DNA from: an uncultured Prevotella sp.
Lineage (GTDB): Bacteria; Bacteroidota; Bacteroidia; Bacteroidales; Bacteroidaceae
Reading direction: 5' to 3'
Assembly: GCA_900542795.1 (NCBI GenBank)
Contig: UQPD01000054.1
Location: 1-14,456 of the forward strand
Length of the DNA stretch: 14,456 bases
Each line of letters begins with the position of its first letter. Position 1 is the first letter of the stretch. The notes under the pieces are model-generated. The model was not told the DNA's origin. It saw nothing but the letters and a program-made list of their open reading frames with translations, and made no database searches. Both the position numbers and the translations under genes were made by a program. Below are positions 7,901-14,419 of this stretch, in pieces.

Positions 7901-8685
7901 GTCTCGACCCCAATCGTCGTGAGCCTTCAGGCATCAAGGCAGCCATCATCCGTGAAAAGGGTACCAATGGCGAACGCGAAATGGCTTATGCCCTCTATCT
8001 CGCAGGCTTCGATGTGAAGGATGTGATGATGACCGACCTTATCAGCGGTCGCGAAACACTCGACGAGGTGAACATGATTGTGTTCTGTGGTGGTTTCTCT
8101 AACTCCGACGTTCTTGGTTCGGCTAAGGGTTGGGCTGGTGCCTTCCTTTACAATCCCAAGGCTAAAGAAGCACTCGACCGTTTCTATGCTCGCGAGGATA
8201 CGCTCTCGCTCGGTGTGTGCAACGGTTGTCAGTTAATGGTAGAGTTGAATCTTATCAACCCCGACCACAAGAAGCGTGCGCACATGCTTCATAACGACTC
8301 GCATAAGTTTGAAAGTGCTTTCTTGGGTGTAACCGTTCCTACCAACCGCAGTGTAATGTTTGGTTCACTCTCGGGCGACAAGTTGGGCATTTGGGTAGCT
8401 CATGGTGAAGGTAAGTTTGATTTGCCTTATCCTGAGGACGACTACAATGTTGTGCTTAAGTACTCTTACGATGCTTATCCAGGCAACCCCAATGGTTCAA
8501 GTTACAGCGTAGCAGGTATTGCCAGCCCCGATGGTCGTCACCTTGCTATGATGCCTCACTTAGAGCGTGCCTTCTTCCCTTGGCAAACTGCATACTATCC
8601 TGCCGACCGTTTGGCAGACGATATCACGCCTTGGATGGAAGCCTTTGTTAACGCACGTAAGTGGGTTGAAGCACACACAAAGTAA
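4984..8685 (+). CDS. purL: Phosphoribosylformylglycinamidine synthase (FGAM synthase), large single-chain form
   Basis: Fourth step of purine synthesis in the cytoplasm: FGAR, glutamine and ATP give FGAM, glutamate, ADP and phosphate. This is the fused enzyme of about 1230 residues (1233 here), carrying synthetase and glutaminase parts in one chain. Seen in order: FAQINSEHCRH (from about 160); the nucleotide-binding stretch KAETHNFPTTVEP followed by GGEIRDRMGGG (from about 245); and a C-terminal class I glutamine amidotransferase domain with Cys1079 in GVCNGCQ, His1192 and Glu1194 in PHLER, the usual triad. I chose ATG at 4984 (protein starts MILFFTTPQKSV, typical of Bacteroidetes PurL). The frame stays open upstream to a TTG at 4906, but those 26 codons fall on the leader hairpin and do not look like PurL. 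The gene stands alone between a structured leader and a strong terminator. Confidence 0.97.
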   Translation: MILFFTTPQKSVIATQVDHELSHNEVEELCWLYGGATLNEANELKGWFVGPRREMITPWSTNAVEITQNMNLRGIARIEEYFPVKNEEADHDPMLQRMYNGLDQEIFTVNIEPAPIEYISDLETYNEQEGLALSPAEIEYLHGVEKQLGRQLTDSEVFGFAQINSEHCRHKIFGGSFIIDGKEMPSSLFAMIKKTTQENPHKIISAYKDNVAFAQGPVVEQFAPADHSTSDWFRVKDIESVISIKAETHNFPTTVEPFNGASTGTGGEIRDRMGGGVGSWPIAGTAVYMTAYPRLDGGREWEEILPVRKWLYQTPEQILIKASNGASDFGNKFGQPLIAGSVLTFEHQENGEKYGYDKVIMLAGGVGYGTKRDCLKGTPEKGNKVVVVGGDNYRIGLGGGSVSSVDTGRYSSGIELNAVQRANPEMQKRANNLVRALCEEDVNPVVSIHDHGSAGHVNCLSELVEECGGQIDMTKLPIGDPTLSAKEIIANESQERMGLLIQEEHIDHVRQIAERERAPMYVVGETTGDAHFSFVQGDGKRPFDLDVAQMFGHSPKTVMVDETVERNYKDVTYETSHLDEYINRVLQLEAVACKDWLTNKVDRSVTGKVAHQQTQGELQLPLSDCGVVALDYRGKKGIATALGHAPQAGLANPAAGSVLSVAESLTNIVWAPLAEGLDSVSLSANWMWPCRSQKGEDARLYQGVEALSDFCCALEINVPTGKDSLSLSQQYPNGEKIISPGTVIVSAGGEVSDIRKVVSPVMVNNKKSTFYHIDFSFDELRLGGSAFAQSQGFVGSDVPTVKNPEYFRDAFNAVQTLINKGLILAGHDISAGGLITTLLEMTFANTEGGMDVCLDKFKTDDLVRVLFAENPGVVVQIADADKKEFKKILDEVGVGYVKIGTPAEERQIMVTLGEATYQFGIDYLRDIWYETSYLLDTKQSHNGCAKQRYENYKQQPLEYYIHPEFTGKFKQFGLDPNRREPSGIKAAIIREKGTNGEREMAYALYLAGFDVKDVMMTDLISGRETLDEVNMIVFCGGFSNSDVLGSAKGWAGAFLYNPKAKEALDRFYAREDTLSLGVCNGCQLMVELNLINPDHKKRAHMLHNDSHKFESAFLGVTVPTNRSVMFGSLSGDKLGIWVAHGEGKFDLPYPEDDYNVVLKYSYDAYPGNPNGSSYSVAGIASPDGRHLAMMPHLERAFFPWQTAYYPADRLADDITPWMEAFVNARKWVEAHTK

Positions 8686-8701
8686 TTTAAGGGTGATTCT
8701 A

Positions 8702-8734
8702 AAAAAATCTGCAATATCTTCTGCATGATTTTTT
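8702..8734. terminator. AT-rich hairpin after purL
   Basis: AAAAAATC plus TGCA pairs with TGCA, a bulged T, and GATTTTTT around an 8-base loop. The A-run on one side and T-run on the other would let it work in both directions. It lies 17 nt after the purL stop. Confidence 0.55.
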
Positions 8735-8753
8735 GATAGATAAATCAATATTT

Positions 8754-8804
8754 CTCGCGCCAGTCTTATCCCATTAAGGGGTGAGATTGGCGCGAGTTCT
8801 TTTT
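8754..8804 (+). terminator. Rho-independent terminator after purL
   Basis: A 9-bp stem CTCGCGCCA/TGGCGCGAG with an inner TCT...CCC/GGG...AGA extension and an ATTAA loop, followed by TTCTTTTT. This is the main terminator of purL. Confidence 0.9.
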
Positions 8805-8887
8805 ATGGCAACATTAAGTAATATTCAAACAAAGACATTTATGTCGAAACATTGCTTCATGCGCCTTCAAAAAATTAATTCATGAAC

Positions 8888-9078
8888 ATTTATGGCTCAT
8901 TGATGGGCACAAATATAGATTAAGTATTAAGTGTTAAGTATTAAGTATTACATTCTATTGAGGTTTTTATGCGCTAGCCCAACCCCCGAATGGGGGTTAT
9001 TTATGGAAATTTTCCCCATCGCGTAGCGCACCCACCCCCGAAAAAAATTATGAATAATTTATGGCTCATTGATGGGCA
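8888..9078 (+). repeat. Intergenic repeat element, left copy
   Basis: About 190 bp bounded by direct repeats of TTTATGGCTCATTGATGG (first and last 22 bases of the interval). Inside, in order: ACAAATATAGATTAAG; a TTAAGTA tandem tract; TACATTCTATTGAGGTTT; a hairpin CCCCC-GAAT-GGGGG (8983-8996); TTATTTATGG; and CCCCATCGCGTAGCGCACC. The same modules in the same order occur on the opposite strand at 11662-11839. No protein is encoded. It fills much of the 496-bp gap between purL and the chaperone gene. Confidence 0.88.
8920..8947. repeat. Heptamer tandem tract, four units
   Basis: Four 7-bp units: TTAAGTA, TTAAGTG, TTAAGTA, TTAAGTA. The matching tract in the inverted copy (11787-11807) has three units, so the number varies between copies. 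Confidence 0.85.
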
Positions 9079-9181
9079 TTTATGACTAAAAAACTTTTAG
9101 ACTTTACAGACTACTGGTTACCTTTATATACCCCCTACCGAGGTAAGGAATTATAAATTATAATTATATGTCGCGCAGAGA
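9079..9181. other. AT-rich spacer downstream of the chaperone gene
   Basis: It contains a weak hairpin (CCTACCGAGGTAAGG read on the plus strand, 9134-9148) and an AATTATAAATTATAATT dyad just beyond the chaperone stop codon. These may end its transcript but lack a convincing U-tract. GGTTACCTTTATAT (9116-9129) is matched in inverse near 11991-12002. No gene is seen. Confidence 0.4.
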
Positions 9182-11377
9182 TTAGAACTCGTAACGACGA
9201 TCCTTCATTTCAGACTTGTTAGTGATGAGGTAGCTGAAAGCAGCTTGGTAAGCACGCTGACCATTCATCTGAGCAACTTGTTCCATTTCGGTTGAAACGT
9301 TGAACTTGTCGGCTGTCTTGGTCTGACTTGTAACCTTAGCAAAGTAAACAGCTGCTGCACCCGGAACAAGACCCGTTGTTTTGCCTGCTGCGGTCTTAGC
9401 GATAGCACCCGAGAGCTTGGGCTCGGGAATGTTGATGCCATTAACCATTGCATAGCCTGCCATGGTTTGGTTAGTAAGGGTGGCAACTACAGCTCCCTTA
9501 ATCTTTTGCATGTTGGCTACAGACTTCACGTTCTTTGCCATTGCCATGGCTTTTTCAGCCTTCTTTTGCTGCTTAACAACCTGTGTGAGGAAGTCCTTCA
9601 CTTGCTTGTTGTTCCAAGGCAAGTAGCCCTTATCGTTGGTGCCAGTTACGCATACCACGAGGAGGTGGTCGCCATTGCGTCCGCATTCATAGAGCTTTGA
9701 AACTTCGCCAGCATCGGCTTCATCGAAAATCCAACGTGCGCAATCTTTGGCTCCGCTACCACCAATGCGTGAGGCAATGAGGTTTTGCATGGGTGAGTAA
9801 CCAGGGAGGTCGGTTACGGCATAACCGCTCTTAGCTGCATTCTTCTCAATTGAGGCTACGTCCTTGTTTTGTGCGAGGAAGCGGTTGAAACGGCTAAGCT
9901 CGTCTTCGTAAGTCTTCTTTGAGAAGTTAAGGGGACATTTTACAACGGCTACGTTATATTTGGTTTCAACGTTCTTGCGATCGAGCACCTGTACTACGGC
10001 TGCGCCTTGGTCGCTCGAAATTACTTGAATGCCATTGGCACCAATTTTGTAGAGCTGGTTGATGTATGAAGCAGTTTCGTCTTGCAAGCCGAATGTTTCG
10101 TATTGGGCAGAGCTAATCCATACAGAGTCTGACGACTGACCATACTTTTTAGCCATGTCGGCAAATGATGCACCATTCTTTATGGCATTAAGAATAGAGT
10201 CGGCTTGAGCCTTGCGCTCTGCGGGGTCAGCCTTGATAGCTGCAATCTGACGATAGAGAATTGAGTCGGGGGCTTGCTCCTTGGCTATGAGCTTAATGGT
10301 GTTGATGGTGTTGTCTTGTGCATTGTAGTATGCTGCCTTAACGCTACCTACAGCCATAGAGTCGAGTGCTGATGCTACATCGGGAATGCTCTGGAATGCC
10401 TTTTTGCTGAGTGCGAGGTTTGAGTATTGCACGGATGAGTTTGAAGAACGTACCACGTTAGCTACGTCGCTACCGTTTTGCAATGCTTGCTGGAAGCCTT
10501 GCACCTTCTTCATCAACTCGGCACGGTCGCTTGCGCTTGCCACTACGTTGACGTCGATGAGCTTGATGTCGCGTGTGGGAACAGGTGAGTAGAAGTTGTC
10601 TTTGAACTCGTCGTAAGCAGCCTTCAGCTCATCGTCGGTAACTTGGATGTCTTTGTCGCTGATGGTGCTGTAGGGGAGTGCAGCTACTTCTACGTTCTTT
10701 TGAATGCTACGCTCGTCGAAGTTTTCTTTGGCTGCGATGGGGTTCGACACAAAGCCCATAGCGAATGCCGTGCTGAACTTGTTGGCGAGCAATTCGTCGC
10801 GGAGTTGCTTTTGTGTGTAGTCCCAGAGTTGCTTAATCATCTGTATTTGCTCAACAGCTTCGCTGTTTTGTGCTTGCTGAGCTTGTGAGATGGTTTTGTT
10901 GTAGTTTTTCAAGAAGTCTTGAAGTTGTGCAAGGTCGAATGCACCTGTTTGTTGGTTGCGGAAGATACCAGCTACCATTTGCAAGCTTTGTGCGTTACCT
11001 GTGCGGAGAGCTTCTTGCACCTCGCCATCGGTTACATAGATGCCGAGTTTGTTGCACTCGTGCTCGATGGTTGCTTTTTGCACGAACTGCTGCCATACTT
11101 GGTCGCGCAGTTGTTCGGTTTGCTGATCGGTAAGGTTGCCGTCTTGTCCTTGCATGCGCATTTGCATTTTAGTTACCTCACTGAGTTCGTCTACCGCGGC
11201 TTGAAAATCTTGGATGCTGATTTTTTCGCCATACACTTCGCCTACGATGCTCTTGTTGCTGTTAGAGGTGGTCTCTAACGAGCGGAAGAACTCTTCGGCA
11301 ATGAAAGCAAAGAGGGCTAAGCCTAACACGCCTACGAGCAGTGCTCCTTTGCTTCGGATTGTTTGTAATGCTGCCAT
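9182..11377 (-). CDS. PpiD/SurA-type membrane-anchored peptidyl-prolyl isomerase or chaperone
   Basis: A 731-residue protein that probably helps fold outer-membrane and secreted proteins in the periplasm. Seen: a short cytoplasmic N-terminus (MAALQTIRSKG), one membrane helix (about residues 11-31, GALLVGVLGLALFAFIAEEF), then a SurA_N-like helical region (about 45-230, with VYGEKISIQDFQAAVDEL and QLRDQVWQQFVQKATIE). A rotamase-like segment lies about 368-470 (NGASFADMAKKYGQSSDS). This layout and length are usual for Bacteroidetes PpiD-like proteins. The parvulin part lacks the typical GG.LG stretch, so chaperone rather than isomerase activity is plausible. It is a lone gene with long repeat-filled spaces on both sides. 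The start is the only ATG before the membrane helix and follows an A-rich leader (AACAAAAAACTTAAATG). Confidence 0.88.
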   Translation of the reverse strand: MAALQTIRSKGALLVGVLGLALFAFIAEEFFRSLETTSNSNKSIVGEVYGEKISIQDFQAAVDELSEVTKMQMRMQGQDGNLTDQQTEQLRDQVWQQFVQKATIEHECNKLGIYVTDGEVQEALRTGNAQSLQMVAGIFRNQQTGAFDLAQLQDFLKNYNKTISQAQQAQNSEAVEQIQMIKQLWDYTQKQLRDELLANKFSTAFAMGFVSNPIAAKENFDERSIQKNVEVAALPYSTISDKDIQVTDDELKAAYDEFKDNFYSPVPTRDIKLIDVNVVASASDRAELMKKVQGFQQALQNGSDVANVVRSSNSSVQYSNLALSKKAFQSIPDVASALDSMAVGSVKAAYYNAQDNTINTIKLIAKEQAPDSILYRQIAAIKADPAERKAQADSILNAIKNGASFADMAKKYGQSSDSVWISSAQYETFGLQDETASYINQLYKIGANGIQVISSDQGAAVVQVLDRKNVETKYNVAVVKCPLNFSKKTYEDELSRFNRFLAQNKDVASIEKNAAKSGYAVTDLPGYSPMQNLIASRIGGSGAKDCARWIFDEADAGEVSKLYECGRNGDHLLVVCVTGTNDKGYLPWNNKQVKDFLTQVVKQQKKAEKAMAMAKNVKSVANMQKIKGAVVATLTNQTMAGYAMVNGINIPEPKLSGAIAKTAAGKTTGLVPGAAAVYFAKVTSQTKTADKFNVSTEMEQVAQMNGQRAYQAAFSYLITNKSEMKDRRYEF

Positions 11378-11437
11378 TTAAGTTTTTTGTTATTATTGTT
11401 TTTATTATTGTTTCAAAAAAATAAGTTTTTCAGCGCA

Positions 11438-11445
11438 CAAAGTTA
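11438..11445 (-). promoter_or_regulatory. -7 promoter box of the chaperone gene
   Basis: Minus strand TAACTTTG, an exact TAnnTTTG box, about 61 bp upstream of the start codon. No clear TTTG at -33. Confidence 0.6.
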
Positions 11446-11519
11446 GCGAAAGTCAGTTATCTGAGCGAGGGTAGACTCGTTTTTTTGCGTAACTTCTGCT
11501 TTTGGGGCGCATAAGTTAT

Positions 11520-11528
11520 GCAAAGTTA
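11520..11528 (-). promoter_or_regulatory. Second upstream -7 box, chaperone gene
   Basis: Minus strand TAACTTTGC, another TAnnTTTG match about 143 bp before the start. It abuts the dyad GCATAAGTTATGC (11509-11521), which would lie at its start of transcription. It could be a second, regulated promoter. Confidence 0.4.
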
Positions 11529-11661
11529 GATAAAAATTGCCATGTAGACTGCACTTTAGACACATTTTTTGTGCTTTGGCTCTTTTATATCTATATCACA
11601 CGCACGCGCATACGCGATAATAATGGTCATGAAATTTTCTTGGTGTTTTTTTGGTCATAAA

Positions 11662-11839
11662 TGGTCATCAATGAGCCATAAATTTTTCTTGGTGCGCTAC
11701 GCGATGGGGATAATTCCCATAAATAACCCCTTGCGGGGTTGGGCTGGCGCATGAAAAACTCGCATGTAAACCTCAATAGAATGTAATACTTATTACTTAA
11801 TACTTAATCTATATTTGTGTCCATCAATGAGCCACAAAT
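11662..11839 (-). repeat. Intergenic repeat element, right copy (inverted)
   Basis: Reverse complement of the element at 8888-9078. Boundary repeats are at 11818-11839 and 11662-11683 (GGCTCATTGATGG core read on the minus strand). Inside it keeps ACAAATATAGATTAAG, three heptamers, TACATTCTATTGAGGTTT, a hairpin and ATCCCCATCGCGTAGCGCACC. Its hairpin is AACCCC-TTGC-GGGGTT (11725-11740): a different sequence from the left copy but still fully paired. It lies in the 730-bp gap upstream of the chaperone gene; no gene is seen in that gap. Confidence 0.88.
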
Positions 11840-11859
11840 TCCCGTAGATTTTTATTTTG

Positions 11860-11889
11860 AATTTCCACAAATAATCCCTTTCGGTAGGG
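11860..11889 (-). repeat. Partial third copy of the hairpin module
   Basis: On the minus strand it reads CCCTACCGAAAGGG, then ATTATTTGTGGAAATT. This resembles CCCCCGAATGGGGG, then TTATTTATGGAAATT, at 8983-9011. Only the hairpin and its right-hand flank are present, just outside the right element. Confidence 0.6.
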
Positions 11890-11970
11890 TGTTCAAAATC
11901 CGCCATTTTTTTGCATGGTTTTATGTTCAAGAAGCGTCAAATCTTATAAAGTTGAACTATCATGCGCTGG

Positions 11971-12002
11971 TATCACCCCGTTAGGAGTGATATAAGGTAA
12001 CC
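11971..12002. other. Hairpin and GGTTACCTT module
   Basis: TATCAC-C-CC-GTTA-GG-A-GTGATA forms a stem with one C-A mismatch (11971-11992). It is followed by AAGGTAACC, whose complement GGTTACCTT also occurs at 9116-9124 beside another CCC/GG-containing stem. No T-run follows, so a terminator role is doubtful. Confidence 0.4.
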
Positions 12003-12040
12003 AAGTATGCAATAGCCTTAAACTACGCATGCCGTAGGTT

Positions 12041-12113
12041 TTAATGAATAATGTATAATGAATAATGTGTAAGGCATGCTACATTATACATTATACATTA
12101 TTCATTATTAATT
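12041..12113. terminator. Long AT-rich hairpin at the end of the protease gene
   Basis: The left arm (TTAATGAATAATGTATAATG and onward, about 12041-12071) pairs with the right arm (TACATTATACATTATACATT and onward, about 12080-12113) with few mismatches, around AGGCATGC. The right arm includes the protease stop codon. It may act as a terminator or mRNA stabiliser; there is no GC-rich stem. Confidence 0.5.
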
Positions 12114-14270
12114 ATTAATTATCAATTTCCACGTTTTTGTGCTTGCCGTAGTGCTAACCTGGAACACATATACACCAGGAGCAAGCGACTGCGTGCTAAC
12201 CACGAGTTCGTCGCCATGCTGCGGAGCTACCACATGTTGGGCATAGACCACCTGACCACTTGTGGCAATTACACGAACATCCGCGTAGCTCTCATCGTTA
12301 TTAAAGAGCACCTTCCAAGCATCGTTGTTCTTTTGCAAGGTAACGGGAGTTGTGGTGTTAAGAGTTTGGTTAATGCCATTCGTACGCATGCGGATAGCCT
12401 CCTTCAAACCCTCGTAGGCATCAATCTTACCATAACCCCAGTCTTTATTCCACGTAAGGTTACGACCCGTGTAACTGTCCTTGCGAGCCGTTTTTTGCAT
12501 AATGGCTGCCACATCGGCACTCGTAAGTTCAGGGTTAGCTTGCAACCACAAGGCGATGATGCCCGTTACAACCGGGGTAGCCATTGAGGTGCCACTCATT
12601 ACACCATAATAGAAGGGGTTGCCACCACTCACTACCTTCTGCACGTTCTCGGCAGCATCGGTGCTAAATGATTTAGCCTTCTTTGAGAAAGCCGAAATTA
12701 CCACACCACCCGGAGCGGCAATGGTAGGCGTGGGCAAGGCTTTGGGGTCGGTGCTAAGCGAAGGTCCACGACTTGAGAATTTGCTAATGTCGGCTACATC
12801 GCCCACGGAACTGGCATATGAATAATAGTTGCCATTGATCGAGGTGAAACCTGAGGCATTGTTGTAAGAGGCCACTGAAATTGAGCTTGGAATGCTTGCA
12901 GCACCCGCACCCGTAGCATAGTTACCATCGCCCTCGGGGGTAGTGTAAACCTTGTCGTCCACAGTCAACTTCGTCTTAGCAAATGCGCCAGCAGCCAAGT
13001 CGGTGTTAAGCCAAGCGTGGCATTCGGCACCAGCTTTGCCTTCAACCTCCCACACAAACTCGCCCGTGTTCAATCCCATCTTGGTGAGCAACTGCTTGAA
13101 GTAGCCCGAGAATTTGCCATACTGACGGTTGTTGAAAGGCGACACCTCGGCTTCGAAGGTCTGACCAGCGGCATTCATCTGCACGGCTGTGGGATAATGC
13201 AACTTACCACGCGACAACACGGCAGGACGTATGGTGAGCAAGTTTTCGCCTTCTTTGGCAGCCCACACCTCCGAATAAACCACGCTGTTGGTGTTGAGTT
13301 GGTCATCGAGTTTTATGTGGAAATAAGCCTTTTCGCCATCCGCAGTGAATTGGTGCATCACATGGAGCTTTTCGGCACCCGAGTTACCCATAGCACCTAC
13401 CAAGATGCCACCCTTGGTGCTGAGTTTATCCATGTTTTGGTCGGTATCAGAGCTACCATCGTGCGGACCAGAGTTTGAACCAAAGCTCATGTTGATGACC
13501 CAAGGTTTGCCCTCGCCTTCAGCATACTTTTTAATGGCTGCTGCTTGTGCTACGGTTGACGAAGTTGACAAGTTCGACATCATGGGCAAGAGTTCAGCTC
13601 CTGTTGCCACACCATAATAGTCGCAACCTTCAACCTTACGACCTACGGCAATGTTGGCAACGTGCGTGGCATGTCCCTCGTTGTCGTTGGGGTCGTTAAA
13701 GGGAGCTGAATTTTTGAGCATACCAGTTGTGGCACTGCTACCCCACTTTTTGCAAGCCTTTGCAAAGGCGGGGTGTTTAAACTCAAAGCCTTGGTCGATA
13801 ACACCTACTACTACGCCAGTACCATCGTAGGGGGTGTCGAGTCCTGTGCCCTCGGTCACCTTGGTTACACCCGTTTCGGTGCGTGCCAAGTGCATGGTCG
13901 GAAAGAGTTGCTCGCTCTTGTTAATATAGAGCACTTCGCTACGTTCTGCCAATGTCTTTATAAAACGTGCAGGTGCCGTAATGACTGCCAACTGGTCGGT
14001 AGGGGCTTCTGCCTGATAGCCTTCGGCAATGGCATAGTTAGCCACAGCTTCAGCACCGCCCACAATGGTGGTAACCATCAGTTGCAAATTGCTATCGGCA
14101 GTAATGTTTTCTGCGCCCTTGCGCGTTACACGGTGTATGCTGTTGCCTTTAAGCAAAGCATCGAACGATGAGTTCCACTTACGACCTGTGTTGTAGAATT
14201 TTACCTCTTGTGCCGAGGCTGCAGCTGACATCAGTGCCAAACCTGCGGCAAGCAACAATTTCTTGTTCAT
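12108..14270 (-). CDS. Secreted S8 subtilisin-like serine protease with T9SS C-terminal sorting domain
   Basis: A 720-residue extracellular or surface protease. Signal peptide 1-21 (MNKKLLLAAGLALMSAAASA, cut before or after Q). A propeptide-like part reaches about residue 140. The catalytic triad is Asp159 (VVGVIDQGFEFKHP), His200 (NEGHATHVANIA) and Ser562 (MSGTSMATPVV), with Asn296 (GAMGNSG) for the oxyanion hole. About 265 residues separate Asn296 from Ser562, more than in plain subtilisins, and include an inserted beta-rich domain (about 305-450), as in other Bacteroidales S8 proteases. The last 70 or so residues (ADVRVIATSGQVVYAQ, then LAPGVYVFQV and KTWKLIINN) form a T9SS type A sorting domain, which implies outer-membrane translocation. 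The frame is open to 14411, but those 47 codons cover the promoter box and leader and lack a signal peptide, so I start at 14270. Confidence 0.93.
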   Translation of the reverse strand: MNKKLLLAAGLALMSAAASAQEVKFYNTGRKWNSSFDALLKGNSIHRVTRKGAENITADSNLQLMVTTIVGGAEAVANYAIAEGYQAEAPTDQLAVITAPARFIKTLAERSEVLYINKSEQLFPTMHLARTETGVTKVTEGTGLDTPYDGTGVVVGVIDQGFEFKHPAFAKACKKWGSSATTGMLKNSAPFNDPNDNEGHATHVANIAVGRKVEGCDYYGVATGAELLPMMSNLSTSSTVAQAAAIKKYAEGEGKPWVINMSFGSNSGPHDGSSDTDQNMDKLSTKGGILVGAMGNSGAEKLHVMHQFTADGEKAYFHIKLDDQLNTNSVVYSEVWAAKEGENLLTIRPAVLSRGKLHYPTAVQMNAAGQTFEAEVSPFNNRQYGKFSGYFKQLLTKMGLNTGEFVWEVEGKAGAECHAWLNTDLAAGAFAKTKLTVDDKVYTTPEGDGNYATGAGAASIPSSISVASYNNASGFTSINGNYYSYASSVGDVADISKFSSRGPSLSTDPKALPTPTIAAPGGVVISAFSKKAKSFSTDAAENVQKVVSGGNPFYYGVMSGTSMATPVVTGIIALWLQANPELTSADVAAIMQKTARKDSYTGRNLTWNKDWGYGKIDAYEGLKEAIRMRTNGINQTLNTTTPVTLQKNNDAWKVLFNNDESYADVRVIATSGQVVYAQHVVAPQHGDELVVSTQSLAPGVYVFQVSTTASTKTWKLIINN

Positions 14271-14320
14271 TGTGTATTCTTTTCTTATATTTTTTTTCTG
14301 TTTCTGTTGTGGTTGATCAA

Positions 14321-14337
14321 TGCCGAAACTTTCGGCA
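14321..14337. promoter_or_regulatory. 17-bp perfect palindrome in the protease leader
   Basis: TGCCGAAA-C-TTTCGGCA, two 8-bp arms around one base, 51 bp before the start codon and downstream of the predicted promoter. It could be an operator; as RNA the tight loop would open slightly to form a hairpin. Confidence 0.5.
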
Positions 14338-14373
14338 TGTTTGGTTGAATGTATAAATATCAGCCAAAACGGT

Positions 14374-14382
14374 GCAAAGTTA
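14374..14382 (-). promoter_or_regulatory. -7 promoter box of the protease gene
   Basis: Minus strand TAACTTTGC, an exact TAnnTTTG box, about 104 bp before the start codon. A TTTG lies upstream (14397-14400), but only 14 bp away, too near for a normal -33 element. Confidence 0.55.
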
Positions 14383-14419
14383 CGCATAAATGCTGACAAA
14401 ATGAAAGTCATATACAGAC

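Noticed and set aside
8806..8886. 26-codon ORF after the purL terminator
   Set aside because: It follows a terminator, has no promoter or leader, and is short enough to be chance.
11569..11754. Possible 61-residue gene on the plus strand
   Set aside because: Its second half is the inverted repeat element and the rest is low-complexity; no start signal or protein-like composition.
12216..13617. Several plus-strand ORFs of 68-153 codons opposite the protease
   Set aside because: They are antisense to a gene with an intact catalytic triad and have no recognisable domains.
14271..14411. N-terminal extension of the protease from ATG at 14411
   Set aside because: It would place the true signal peptide 47 residues inside the protein and would overlap the predicted promoter and palindrome.
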